From: Kiritimatiellia bacterium
Lineage (GTDB): Bacteria; Verrucomicrobiota; Kiritimatiellia; UBA8416; YA12-FULL-48-11
Assembly: GCA_028716365.1 (NCBI GenBank)
Contig: JAQUPZ010000014.1
Coordinates: 1-64,000 of the forward strand
Direction: 5' to 3'
DNA length: 64,000 bases
Positions within the stretch are counted from its first letter, which is position 1. Each line of letters starts with the position of its first letter. The position numbers were made by a program, and so were the translations under genes. Shown here in pieces: positions 1-6,194 of the stretch. The notes under the pieces are model-generated. The model worked only from the letters and a program-made list of their open reading frames with translations, made no database searches and had not been told where the DNA came from.

Positions 1-28
1 CATCCCTGTCATCATCATTAGCAAGCAT
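1..28 (-). CDS. 5' end of a leftward gene, probable integron integrase (partial)
   Basis: Only nine codons (MLANDDDRD) are inside the window. The ATG at 28-26 is preceded on the minus strand by AAGGAGG with a 5-base spacer, one of the strongest ribosome binding sites in the window. A gene diverging from an attI site and cassette array is where intI sits in a complete integron, so an integrase is the natural expectation. Nothing in nine residues identifies the family, so this rests on position and the ribosome binding site alone. If it is not intI, the array would be a cluster of attC sites without an adjacent integrase. Confidence 0.45.
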
Positions 29-69
29 CACAACCTCCTTGACTCCCACACCCAGAAACACTATTCTTC

Positions 70-97
70 AATATATTCTAACAATATTGACAAACAA
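70..97 (-). promoter_or_regulatory. Candidate promoter for the leftward (integrase?) gene
   Basis: Read on the minus strand: TTGTTT (97-92), a 16-base spacer, then TATATT (75-70). The -10 lies about 40 bases upstream of the ATG at 28, a reasonable leader. The region is very AT-rich, so chance matches are likely. Confidence 0.35.
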
Positions 98-109
98 CTA
101 TATAAACCT

Positions 110-176
110 ACAGTAGTTTAGGTGTACGTATTAACCTAATATTAGGTAGATATGTATGCCTAATATTCTGTTGGAC
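110..176 (+). other. attI: attI-like integron insertion site
   Basis: The core GTTGGAC (170-176) has the R' form GTTRRRY, with the expected crossover after G170. It is the exact reverse complement of GTCCAAC (667-673), the R'' of the first attC, so the first cassette begins at 171. The left side contains the direct repeat CCTAATATT (135-143 and 159-167) and a perfect 14-bp palindrome at 134-147, which could be accessory integrase-binding repeats as in other attI sites. The left boundary is a guess. Confidence 0.65.
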
Positions 177-187
177 GAAAAAAGAAA

Positions 188-721
188 ATGATAAGAATAT
201 TTGTAACAATAACAGCTCTTCTCCTCCTTGCGGCATGCAGTACCATACGCATTACAGACGACATAGCTGTGTCTAAACCACGTTTCATCGTAAGTATGCA
301 GAAACCCGGCGAAACTAACTGGTCACAAGTTCAGACAACAAGATTCCCTTGGCGTAAGCACCAGATATACTCCTGGGGCCTTGACGTTCACACAAAACGG
401 ACAAATGTTACATGGTTTGTCATATGCCAGTACCCACATCCAACTGATCACCTGCGTGAATTCTCACCGACAAATTACTGGGGAGAAATAACAAGAGATT
501 TCTCCCGTGTGATCACACCTTGTGAACCTCTGCCAAGTAATGGTCATATCGGAGAAGTATATGCTCTCATGCCTGGAGAACCAACAGGGTATTACTCAAT
601 TATTCCATTCGTCGATTATGTTCCAGTGTATTCGTTTCGCTATGAGATTTACGAAGACAACAAATCGTCCAACAAGTTTTTGAACGCGATTCTCGTGCCC
701 AGCGGCACTCGAACGCGTTAA
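188..721 (+). CDS. Cassette 1: small lipoprotein of unknown function
   Basis: A 177-residue protein with an N-terminal hydrophobic stretch ending in the lipobox LLAAC (Cys at about residue 17), so it is predicted to be a lipid-anchored envelope protein. The remainder is soluble, rich in Trp, Tyr and Pro, with no family I recognise. The gene starts 17 bases after the attI crossover, the usual position for a first cassette, and would be read from any integron promoter. The stop codon lies inside attC1, so the last 18 or so residues (from SSNKFLN onward) are encoded by the recombination site rather than by the ancestral gene. No clear ribosome binding site is visible. Confidence 0.75.
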   Translation: MIRIFVTITALLLLAACSTIRITDDIAVSKPRFIVSMQKPGETNWSQVQTTRFPWRKHQIYSWGLDVHTKRTNVTWFVICQYPHPTDHLREFSPTNYWGEITRDFSRVITPCEPLPSNGHIGEVYALMPGEPTGYYSIIPFVDYVPVYSFRYEIYEDNKSSNKFLNAILVPSGTRTR

Positions 722-735
722 AATCGTCGTTGGCT
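667..735 (+). other. attC: attC site 1
   Basis: R'' GTCCAAC (667-673) and R' GTTGGCT (729-735) bracket an imperfect inverted repeat (AACGCG...GTGCC / GGCAC...CGCGTT). Bases 675-724 are identical over 50 nt to those of attC9. The R' continues into cassette 2, whose own R'' AGCCAAC complements it exactly. Confidence 0.9.
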
Positions 736-749
736 CTGAAAAATAAAAC

Positions 750-986
750 ATGAAAGAAATGACAAAATTACTCAAATTCCTGCACCGTCTTGATGACTGC
801 AAGATTCATTACCGAATCGAACACAATCGAGACGACTCCATCATGGTCATCACGGACGTTCCTGGGCAGAAATGGGAGATCGAATTCTTTCCGAACGGCA
901 ACGTTGAAATCGAGATATTCAAAAGTGATGGAGAAATTCGTGATGAATCTGAACTGGAACGATTCTTCAAGGAATTCAAAGACTGA
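750..986 (+). CDS. Cassette 2: small acidic hypothetical protein
   Basis: A 78-residue cytoplasmic-looking protein with alternating basic and acidic stretches and a C-terminal run of Glu and Phe (ELERFFKEFKD). It has no signal peptide and no membrane segment. It starts 20 bases after the junction at 729/730 and ends 5 bases before attC2, so it fills its cassette. The family is not recognised. Overlapping minus-strand frames here look like shadows because the cassette orientation and boundaries fit this frame. Confidence 0.7.
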   Translation: MKEMTKLLKFLHRLDDCKIHYRIEHNRDDSIMVITDVPGQKWEIEFFPNGNVEIEIFKSDGEIRDESELERFFKEFKD

Positions 987-991
987 AAGAG

Positions 992-1061
992 AGCCAACCA
1001 ATCTCTGCATGGTATTTTTCAACCCTGCGGGTTGAAAAAACCATGAGAGTGATCGTTCGAT
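992..1061 (+). other. attC: attC site 2
   Basis: R'' AGCCAAC (992-998), R' GTTCGAT (1055-1061). The interior folds as a near-perfect 17-bp stem, CATGGT plus TTTTTCAACCC against its complement, with a single unpaired A and a TGC loop, the classic attC shape with an extrahelical base. Confidence 0.9.
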
Positions 1062-1073
1062 ACACAAATTAAA

Positions 1074-1382
1074 ATGATAAAGAAATTAATTCTGGCCAAC
1101 TTGCTTGCAGTGATTGCAGTCTGTTTGGCTTGGTTGGCTCTTGACTACGTGTTGGTCACGTCACCCAATTATCCGCAGAACTGCAACAGAGGATTTTGGT
1201 GGTTCTACCTTCCAATACCTGTGCTTCTTTTTGGCGTAAACTTCTGGATCACCAAAATCATGCCAAAGGTGAAAAGAATCGGTCTTAGCATCGTGATCAC
1301 AACAGTCGAATGGTTCATTCTGTGGTTGCTAATGATCACTATTGGATTCAGGCTTCACTACTGGATTGGCGGAAAACTATAA
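1074..1382 (+). CDS. Cassette 3: small membrane protein
   Basis: 102 residues with three hydrophobic segments, at about residues 6-28, 40-60 and 72-97, so it is predicted to be a three-helix inner-membrane protein. It starts 13 bases after the attC2 R' and stops 4 bases before the R'' of attC3. There is no recognisable family and no clear Shine-Dalgarno sequence in the short AT-rich leader. Confidence 0.7.
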   Translation: MIKKLILANLLAVIAVCLAWLALDYVLVTSPNYPQNCNRGFWWFYLPIPVLLFGVNFWITKIMPKVKRIGLSIVITTVEWFILWLLMITIGFRLHYWIGGKL

Positions 1383-1386
1383 TGGC

Positions 1387-1456
1387 ATCGAACAAGTTTT
1401 TGGAGGGTACTCGTTGAACCTGCGGTTCAACTCGTCCCTCAAAATGACCGTTCGGT
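1387..1456 (+). other. attC: attC site 3
   Basis: R'' ATCGAAC (1387-1393), R' GTTCGGT (1450-1456). The stem is GAGGG...TTGAACC-TGC-GGTTCAA...CCCTC. The R'' is the exact complement of the R' at the previous junction. Confidence 0.9.
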
Positions 1457-1464
1457 CTGAAGAA

Positions 1465-1803
1465 ATGAAAAAAATAGGAACATATTATTTCCTTTTGCTT
1501 ACCGTCTTGAATGCGCTTGCCGGATACGGCTATGGTCATTTCACAAGCATAATGCTTAAGGAGTACACTCACAGATTCGGTGGCAGACCTCTGCCACAAC
1601 TAACAACGGTATTTTTGGGAATTCCATGGTGGCCATACATCTTTGTTGCATTGTGTGTTCTTGGGCTTGTCCTTGGAGTTGCCACACGACTGCAAAATAA
1701 CGTCCTCCTTCATGTCGTAATATTGATCCTTATGATCGAAGGATATATCTTATTCATGGCATCAATAGCATTTGCAATTCCATTCGTTGCAATTTACACA
1801 TGA
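1465..1803 (+). CDS. Cassette 4: small membrane protein
   Basis: 112 residues from the ATG at 1465, chosen because it lies just after attC3; the open frame extends upstream into attC3 but that part is site DNA. Three hydrophobic segments (about residues 5-25, 55-75 and 82-112) predict an inner-membrane protein ending in the membrane. It stops 8 bases before attC4. The family is unknown. It resembles cassette 3 in size and topology, though I see no convincing sequence similarity. Confidence 0.7.
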   Translation: MKKIGTYYFLLLTVLNALAGYGYGHFTSIMLKEYTHRFGGRPLPQLTTVFLGIPWWPYIFVALCVLGLVLGVATRLQNNVLLHVVILILMIEGYILFMASIAFAIPFVAIYT

Positions 1804-1811
1804 AAGAAATG

Positions 1812-1873
1812 ACCGAACAAGTTTTTGGAGCGTACGTCGCGAAGACGCGCCGCCGCTCAAAATGACGTTGGGT
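1812..1873 (+). other. attC: attC site 4
   Basis: R'' ACCGAAC (1812-1818), R' GTTGGGT (1867-1873). The GC-rich interior GAGCG..TCGCG/CGCG..CGCTC forms the hairpin. Its arms resemble those of attC13. Confidence 0.88.
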
Positions 1874-1886
1874 TTTGAGAAATATA

Positions 1887-1925
1887 TTGCCATCTCCAGT
1901 ATTCTTTTGTATTCTCATACTAGTA
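1887..1925 (+). promoter_or_regulatory. Cassette-borne promoter and possible operator for toxin-antitoxin pair
   Basis: TTGCCA (1887-1892), a 17-base spacer and TATTCT (1910-1915), followed by the 8-bp palindrome TACTAGTA (1918-1925) just before the antitoxin ribosome binding site GGAGG. Ribbon-helix-helix antitoxins usually repress their own operon at such sites. Most other cassettes have no room for a promoter. Confidence 0.45.
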
Positions 1926-1946
1926 AGTCAATAAATGGAGGTTTCT

Positions 1947-2186
1947 ATGTCTAAAACAATAACGTTGCGGCTTGATGATCCAGTCTATCGCCTATTCAGA
2001 GGTGTAGCAGAGAGAGAAAACAGGCCCATTTCGAACTTCATTGAAACAGCGGTAATGCGTTTTGTCCAGGAACACGAGACCGTAGATGAGTTTGAGATGG
2101 CAGAAATTAGAGGTAATACCGAACTCAACAAAAGCCTGAAACGGGGACATCAAGATGCAAAACGCCGACGCGGCACATTCGCTTGA
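1947..2186 (+). CDS. Cassette 5: ribbon-helix-helix antitoxin
   Basis: 79 residues. The N-terminus SKTITLRLDDPVYRLFRGVAER is a typical ribbon-helix-helix strand and helix that would form the DNA-binding dimer, and the C-terminal half is charged and probably disordered, as in antitoxins that wrap around a RelE/ParE toxin. The ATG at 1947 is preferred over an upstream one because GGAGG sits 4 bases before it. The downstream toxin starts inside this gene (32-base overlap), a coupled arrangement. Expected role: neutralise the toxin and autorepress the pair. Confidence 0.8.
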   Translation: MSKTITLRLDDPVYRLFRGVAERENRPISNFIETAVMRFVQEHETVDEFEMAEIRGNTELNKSLKRGHQDAKRRRGTFA

Positions 2187-2454
2187 ATTCAGGATTTTCG
2201 AAACTGAGGAGTTCAAGAAAGCCTTGATTCGACTCGGACCTCCTCGTTTTCTGCGGAAGAAACTCGATAGTTACATTTATCCCCAATTACGGCAGAGCCC
2301 ATATTTCGGACCCAATATCAAAAAGCTGCAGGACTATACGCCCACAACATGGCGGTACCGGATCGGCCCTTATCGCGTTTTTTATTCTCTGGACGAAGTC
2401 GATAAAATTGTTTTTGTCCTGACAATTGATGACCGGAAAGACGCATACAGATAA
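2155..2454 (+). CDS. Cassette 5: RelE/ParE-superfamily toxin
   Basis: 99 residues with the compact RelE/ParE pattern: an N-terminal strand and helix (FRIFETEEFKKALIRL), a basic central part and the C-terminal strands YRIGPYRVFYSLDEVDKIVFVLTIDDRKDAY, where WRYRIGPYRVFY is the hallmark. Known members cleave ribosome-bound mRNA or poison gyrase; which applies here cannot be told. It follows and overlaps its antitoxin gene. Toxin-antitoxin cassettes are known stabilisers of large integron arrays. Confidence 0.82.
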   Translation: MQNADAAHSLEFRIFETEEFKKALIRLGPPRFLRKKLDSYIYPQLRQSPYFGPNIKKLQDYTPTTWRYRIGPYRVFYSLDEVDKIVFVLTIDDRKDAYR

Positions 2455-2457
2455 TAA

Positions 2458-2521
2458 GGCCAACAAAACATCGGAGAGTATTGCCGTGAAGCGCGGCAAA
2501 CTCTCAATGTGGTCGTTGGGC
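2458..2521 (+). other. attC: attC site 5
   Basis: R'' GGCCAAC (2458-2464), R' GTTGGGC (2515-2521), stem GAGAGT..TTGCCG/CGGCAA..ACTCTC. Unlike its neighbours, the R'' does not match the R' at the start of its own cassette (GTTGGGT would require ACCCAAC): two mismatches. Confidence 0.85.
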
Positions 2522-2538
2522 ACTGAAAGAAACAACAT

Positions 2539-3330
2539 ATGAAAACAATAATAATATCAATACTAACGGTAATTACAGTCTCGGCCCAGGAAGCAAATAC
2601 ACTCGATACGTACCGCCAGACATATGAAAGAAAACAACAAACGATCCTGAGTCAATACGCGAAAGATATCGATTCCGCCATAGCAAACTCGAAGAAAAAG
2701 GGAGATTTAGAGAATGTTCTCATCCTTCAAGTTGAACAAAAACGGTTTGAGGCAGAAAAGACTATTCCCGCGCCAAAAGATGCCAAGAGTTCATATCGCC
2801 TGGCAACAGAAGTATACCATCAATCAATGGTCACATTACTTGGTCAATACGCAACAGCATTGGATACAGTTATTAAGAAAGAAACTTCGGCAGACCGAAT
2901 AGAAGCAGCAAAAGTTGTGAAAACAGAGAAAGATAAGATAGATTTCATATTGGCAGATATGAAGGCGAAGTTACCTTCAAGCACAGTTGATGCCCACGGC
3001 GAGACACCTTCTCAAAAGATTGTACAAAATGATAAAATAAACAAAATCGATCAGACAAAGCATGACCGATACTTTAAACTCGGGCATCCAAAACTAACCT
3101 TATTTCCACAAATAAAAACCTTTCATGCCGACGGTACGATTTCCGGGGAAAGAGGAACCCTTGAGGCAAACATGCAAAAGTGGAAAGAGAAAAGACCATC
3201 TGGCGATATATCCGTTTTAGATGTAACTGGAAAAGAATGGCTATTGTTCAAAAAAGGAAAGAATAGTGATGATAAAATGCTGTATAAATCTCCAGACTGG
3301 TATCTAATTGAGCAGGAAAACAAAGATTAA
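2539..3330 (+). CDS. Cassette 6: secreted coiled-coil protein
   Basis: 263 residues with a signal peptide (MKTIIISILTVITVSAQ). The body holds two helical repeats, about residues 22-75 and 85-140, the first containing GDLENVLILQVEQKRFEAEK. That matches GNLEALLATGKEIERFKVEK in the two chromosomal paralogs at 41-43 kb, so this cassette carries a member of the same helical family. The C-terminal third (about 175-263) has the feel of a small beta domain with several Trp residues. It is exported to the periplasm or cell surface; its function is unknown. It is one of the largest cassettes in the array. Confidence 0.72.
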   Translation: MKTIIISILTVITVSAQEANTLDTYRQTYERKQQTILSQYAKDIDSAIANSKKKGDLENVLILQVEQKRFEAEKTIPAPKDAKSSYRLATEVYHQSMVTLLGQYATALDTVIKKETSADRIEAAKVVKTEKDKIDFILADMKAKLPSSTVDAHGETPSQKIVQNDKINKIDQTKHDRYFKLGHPKLTLFPQIKTFHADGTISGERGTLEANMQKWKEKRPSGDISVLDVTGKEWLLFKKGKNSDDKMLYKSPDWYLIEQENKD

Positions 3331-3331
3331 T

Positions 3332-3400
3332 GCCCAACAAGTTTTTGCACCGTATTCTTCGTCCGCGGCGGACTCGAAACGGTGAAGATGGTCGTTGGGA
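3332..3400 (+). other. attC: attC site 6
   Basis: R'' GCCCAAC (3332-3338), R' GTTGGGA (3394-3400), stem CACCGT..TTCG..CCGC/GCGG..CGAA..ACGGTG. The R'' exactly complements the R' at the previous junction. Closely similar in the interior to attC11. Confidence 0.9.
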
Positions 3401-3409
3401 CATCAACAG

Positions 3410-3742
3410 ATGATGAAGAAGATGGATATCAAAGCGATTGTCAAAGACCCTGTCTTCAAGGCTGGAGTCATCATCCAAGGTCTGTGTGGGCTCCTGCTGG
3501 CGCTCTTGCTCGTCGCAATACGAATGAGATGGTTAGACATCGTGAAGATTGGACTAGAGACCCCATTTGACGAACCGAGTCCGAAACTCGACGCCCTCAT
3601 GTGGATCTTCCGTGGCCTCACCTGGATGTTTGTATCTGGGTTTGGATTCTACGCCGTAGCAGTTCACAGACAGGAAAGAAAAGGAAGTCCCAACAAGGTT
3701 CTCAACCGTACCGTTGACCCTGCCGGGTCAACGTCCGGTTAG
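3410..3742 (+). CDS. Cassette 7: small membrane protein
   Basis: 110 residues from the ATG at 3410 (a second ATG is at 3413); the frame is open further upstream only through attC6 with a TTG. Two hydrophobic segments, about residues 18-40 and 63-85, predict an inner-membrane protein with a short cytoplasmic N-terminus (KKMDIKAIVKDP). The stop lies inside attC7, so roughly the last 18 residues (SPNKVLNRTVDPAGSTSG) are encoded by the recombination site. No family is recognised. Confidence 0.65.
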   Translation: MMKKMDIKAIVKDPVFKAGVIIQGLCGLLLALLLVAIRMRWLDIVKIGLETPFDEPSPKLDALMWIFRGLTWMFVSGFGFYAVAVHRQERKGSPNKVLNRTVDPAGSTSG

Positions 3743-3756
3743 AACGCACGTTAGAT
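3688..3756 (+). other. attC: attC site 7
   Basis: R'' TCCCAAC (3688-3694), R' GTTAGAT (3750-3756), internal perfect stem CGTTGACCC/GGGTCAACG flanked by AACCG/CGGTT. The R'' exactly complements the previous R'. Confidence 0.9.
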
Positions 3757-4234
3757 GAAAATGAAAAAAGAAAACATCATGGCATTAATTTGTATTGTGA
3801 TCGTCTGCGGATGTTCACTACCCAATGACGCCAAGATGATAAATCGTTTCAAACAGAAGAAACCGATATTTGAAACGATTGTTCAAATGGTGTTAAAGGA
3901 TAAACTTGACGGAGCTCTATGGATTTCGGATTCAGGCAGGGATCCTGTAACCATGCCCAATCCCCGCGCTATGGAATACAAAGCACTTCTCCGTCAAGCC
4001 GGCGCGATTGGTGTTATGCGGATTGAAAAAGGCGCCAAGAAGGGCCAGATAATTTTCTTCCTGTCGACGTCATTTTGGTCCACCGAGGAAAAGACATACG
4101 TCTATTCAAACATCCCTCTCTGTCCTTTGTTGGAATCATTGGACAAAGGGCGGCAAGAATTCAAGCCATATGATTCTTACTATAAACACATTGAAGACAA
4201 TTGGTATTTGGAGTACATGAATTCAAATGGATGA
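3755..4234 (+). CDS. Cassette 8: small lipoprotein
   Basis: 159 residues with a basic N-terminus, a hydrophobic stretch and the lipobox VCGC at about residue 22, so it is predicted to be a lipoprotein. The mature part is mixed alpha/beta with no family I can name. The first ATG (3755) uses the last two bases of the attC7 R', leaving no space for a ribosome binding site of its own; starts at 3761 or 3779 are alternatives, all keeping the lipobox. The gene ends 28 bases before attC8. Confidence 0.68.
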   Translation: MKMKKENIMALICIVIVCGCSLPNDAKMINRFKQKKPIFETIVQMVLKDKLDGALWISDSGRDPVTMPNPRAMEYKALLRQAGAIGVMRIEKGAKKGQIIFFLSTSFWSTEEKTYVYSNIPLCPLLESLDKGRQEFKPYDSYYKHIEDNWYLEYMNSNG

Positions 4235-4262
4235 GGAAAGTAAATACTCAGAAAGAAATCAC

Positions 4263-4324
4263 ATCTAACAAGGTCTTGCACCGTACCGTCGGAAGCCGCC
4301 GTCCGGTGAAGACAGGCGTTGGGT
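4263..4324 (+). other. attC: attC site 8
   Basis: R'' ATCTAAC (4263-4269), R' GTTGGGT (4318-4324), short imperfect stem CACCG..CCG/CGG..CGGTG. The R'' exactly complements GTTAGAT at the previous junction, an unusual R' variant, which makes the match informative. Confidence 0.88.
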
Positions 4325-4344
4325 CTTAAAGAAAGGATACAAGA

Positions 4345-4767
4345 ATGAAGACAATATTAATGTCTCTGTCTCTCACTATGATTATCAGTTTTTCAGGCTG
4401 TAGTTCTGCGACCAACCCGCAAGCGGAAACATCAGCTGTTGCTGCTGCCACTGCTTGGCTGTCGCTTGTTGATGGGGAGAAATATGCAGAGAGTTGGGAA
4501 CAAGCGGCACAGTTCTTTAGGGGTGCTATTCAGAAAGAACAATGGGTTCAGACAATGCAATCAGGAAGAAAGCCTTTCGGGAAAAACATTTCTCGAACGC
4601 TCAAGTCTAAGAGTTATCGAACAACTTTGCCTGGCGCACCCGACGGAGAATATGTCGTCATCCAATTTACAGCCTCGTTCGAGAACAAGAAATCTGCCAT
4701 TGAGACCGTCACTCCCATGCTGGACAAAGATGGACAATGGCGAGTATCTGGATATTTCATGAAATAG
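4345..4767 (+). CDS. Cassette 9: DUF4019-family lipoprotein
   Basis: 140 residues: signal peptide with lipobox FSGC (Cys about residue 19), then a domain with the DUF4019 pattern AWLSLVDGEKYAESWEQAAQ, KEQW, LPGAPDGEYVVIQF, SFENKK and a terminal WRVSGYF. This family is found as lipoproteins and small periplasmic proteins and recurs in integron cassettes; its biochemical role is not established. The gene begins 21 bases after the attC8 R' with an AAGGA ribosome binding site, better than most genes in the array. Confidence 0.85.
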   Translation: MKTILMSLSLTMIISFSGCSSATNPQAETSAVAAATAWLSLVDGEKYAESWEQAAQFFRGAIQKEQWVQTMQSGRKPFGKNISRTLKSKSYRTTLPGAPDGEYVVIQFTASFENKKSAIETVTPMLDKDGQWRVSGYFMK

Positions 4768-4771
4768 ATAG

Positions 4772-4840
4772 ACCCAACCAGTTTTTGAACGCGATTCTCG
4801 TGCCCAGCGGCACTCGAACGCGTTAAAATGACAGTTGGAC
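4772..4840 (+). other. attC: attC site 9
   Basis: R'' ACCCAAC (4772-4778), R' GTTGGAC (4834-4840). Bases 4780-4829 are identical to 675-724 of attC1, although the cassettes carry unrelated genes. Confidence 0.9.
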
Positions 4841-4853
4841 GTCGAAAGAAAAG

Positions 4854-5117
4854 ATGAACACAAAGACCATAAAGACGATAAGCATCACCACTCTCTCTTT
4901 GTACATTGCTCTCTTTATCGGCCTGCCAGCAATCGCGTTCGTCGTGCTTTTTGTCGGCATAGCAATCACCGGAGATGCAGGAGGTCCGATGTTTATCCCT
5001 ATTGTCCTGTTTTTTGCCGGAATTTATTTTGCCGTGGCAGTCGCTATAGGTATAGTCCTGGCTATAATCGCAGTTTTCGTCTGGTCAAGGGTCAAACGGA
5101 AAGAACAAAGAATATGA
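4854..5117 (+). CDS. Cassette 10: small hydrophobic membrane protein
   Basis: 87 residues dominated by two long hydrophobic segments (about residues 9-35 and 45-78) and a basic C-terminus (RVKRKEQRI), predicting a helical hairpin in the inner membrane with the tail in the cytoplasm. A competing frame covering 4835-5137 is Arg/His/Cys-rich and looks like a shadow. It ends 3 bases before attC10. No family is recognised. Confidence 0.68.
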   Translation: MNTKTIKTISITTLSLYIALFIGLPAIAFVVLFVGIAITGDAGGPMFIPIVLFFAGIYFAVAVAIGIVLAIIAVFVWSRVKRKEQRI

Positions 5118-5120
5118 ATC

Positions 5121-5192
5121 GTCCAACCACGCCATGAAGGGTATTTGCCAAACCCTGCGGGTTTGACAAAACCCTAATGGCAGGCGTTCGGT
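5121..5192 (+). other. attC: attC site 10
   Basis: R'' GTCCAAC (5121-5127), R' GTTCGGT (5186-5192), stem AGGGT..CAAACCC-TGC-GGGTTTG..ACCCT with unpaired bases. Same design as attC2. The R'' exactly complements the previous R'. Confidence 0.9.
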
Positions 5193-5202
5193 CCCACAAG
5201 AA

Positions 5203-5502
5203 ATGACAGAAGATATACAGAAGAAAGTCAAAGATCCACGAGCAGGATGTTTATTCTCGCTTCTAGGAGTAGGCAGCATAATCGTCGGAATTTTCGGTGG
5301 AGCAGCTGTAGGGCTAGAACTTGGTATTGGTCCTCATTCTACCGGTGGCACAGTTTGGATGGTTTGCGGAGCTATCCTTGTTGGAATCCTTGCAGTCTTT
5401 TCACGAATATTTACAAGTCGACGGTCTATATTTTACGGAATAAGTCTTTTTTTGTGGATAACAATTCTATTGTTAGTTATTGATGCCATATTTAGAAAAT
5501 AG
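5203..5502 (+). CDS. Cassette 11: small membrane protein
   Basis: 99 residues; a short charged N-terminus (MTEDIQKKVKDPRAG) and then three hydrophobic segments, about 16-40, 48-66 and 74-96, so it is predicted to be an inner-membrane protein. It fills the space between attC10 (11 bases upstream) and attC11 (1 base downstream). No family is recognised. Confidence 0.68.
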   Translation: MTEDIQKKVKDPRAGCLFSLLGVGSIIVGIFGGAAVGLELGIGPHSTGGTVWMVCGAILVGILAVFSRIFTSRRSIFYGISLFLWITILLLVIDAIFRK

Positions 5503-5503
5503 G

Positions 5504-5571
5504 ACCGAACCAATTTTTGCACTGTATTCTTCGTCCGCGGCGGACTTGAAACGGTGAAAATGACGTTGGGG
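5504..5571 (+). other. attC: attC site 11
   Basis: R'' ACCGAAC (5504-5510), R' GTTGGGG (5565-5571). The interior is nearly the same as attC6. The R'' exactly complements the previous R'. Confidence 0.9.
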
Positions 5572-5589
5572 ATTAAAAAGGATACAAGA

Positions 5590-6054
5590 ATGGAAACAAA
5601 TTCTATAACAAATCTCGACACATTGGTCGCATTACCCGCAACTAACGTCGCAGGGGCAACCGGAGTAATAACAAGCACTTGTCCCGGAGGCTCCTCTCTT
5701 AGCGAAGATTTTGTTATACTTTGTTTTGTGGCCTTTATTGCTTTATTTGTTTTTATTTGGGCCATTTGGTCAGGATGGAACAACAGAGAGAACAGCCAGA
5801 AAGGAGAAACAGCAAAAAGACGATTGGTATTTTGGGCAGTAGCTCTGTTACTTACCGGTTGTATATATCTCCTTTTTCAGATCACAATCTCGTTGGCCTT
5901 GGTTTGTTCATCAACATCAGGTGTCAGCAAAGTTGGTATCGCTTTATTTGGACTTCATTTAGTTCAATATCTGCAGATATTAATGATTATATTATTTATT
6001 TCGGGCAGCATGTTCTTGGTCAGCTTGACAATGCCTTGGAAGAAGAAAGAATAA
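5590..6054 (+). CDS. Cassette 12: membrane protein
   Basis: 154 residues from the ATG at 5590, chosen because it lies after attC11 and follows AAAGGA; the open frame upstream of it is recombination-site DNA. A polar N-terminus of about 40 residues precedes three hydrophobic segments (about 44-64, 82-110 and 120-147), and the C-terminus is basic (MPWKKKE). It ends 7 bases before attC12. The family is unknown. Confidence 0.7.
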   Translation: METNSITNLDTLVALPATNVAGATGVITSTCPGGSSLSEDFVILCFVAFIALFVFIWAIWSGWNNRENSQKGETAKRRLVFWAVALLLTGCIYLLFQITISLALVCSSTSGVSKVGIALFGLHLVQYLQILMIILFISGSMFLVSLTMPWKKKE

Positions 6055-6061
6055 GAAAGAT

Positions 6062-6138
6062 CCCCAACCAGCCATCGGAGCGTACTCGGTTATCCCGCGC
6101 GGCGCGGGAAACCTCGACGCTCAATGGTTTCGTTGAAC
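6062..6138 (+). other. attC: attC site 12
   Basis: R'' CCCCAAC (6062-6068), R' GTTGAAC (6132-6138), the longest site at 77 nt. Stem GAGCGT..CTCGGTT..CCCGCGC and complement. The R'' exactly complements GTTGGGG at the previous junction. Confidence 0.88.
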
Positions 6139-6159
6139 GCGCTGAATACAAAACAAGAT

Positions 6160-6190
6160 TTGACAGTGTGTTGCATTTGTGAGACATTAT
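6160..6190 (+). promoter_or_regulatory. Possible promoter of toxin-antitoxin cassette 13
   Basis: A consensus TTGACA (6160-6165) followed 19 bases later by CATTAT (6185-6190). The start codon at 6195 is so close that the message would be nearly leaderless, which weakens the assignment. Confidence 0.3.
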
Positions 6191-6194
6191 TTAA

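Noticed and set aside
87..106. TTGACA at 87-92 and TATAAA at 101-106 as a rightward cassette promoter (Pc)
   Set aside because: The two boxes are only 8 bases apart, far too close for a sigma-70 type promoter. No better rightward promoter was found in the attI region.
103..128. LexA-like box near the presumed integrase promoter
   Set aside because: The partial symmetry TAAAC...GTTTA does not match the CTGT-N8-ACAG or GAAC-N4-GTTC forms closely enough, and the LexA motif of this phylum is unknown.
596..1067. Minus-strand ORFs in cassettes 1 and 2 (596-802, 768-1067)
   Set aside because: They run across attC sites and cassette junctions, have no ribosome binding site and oppose the cassette orientation; they look like shadows of the forward genes.
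4835..5137. Alternative forward frame in cassette 10
   Set aside because: Its translation is rich in Arg, His and Cys, begins inside attC9 and ends inside attC10, unlike the hydrophobic protein in the overlapping frame.
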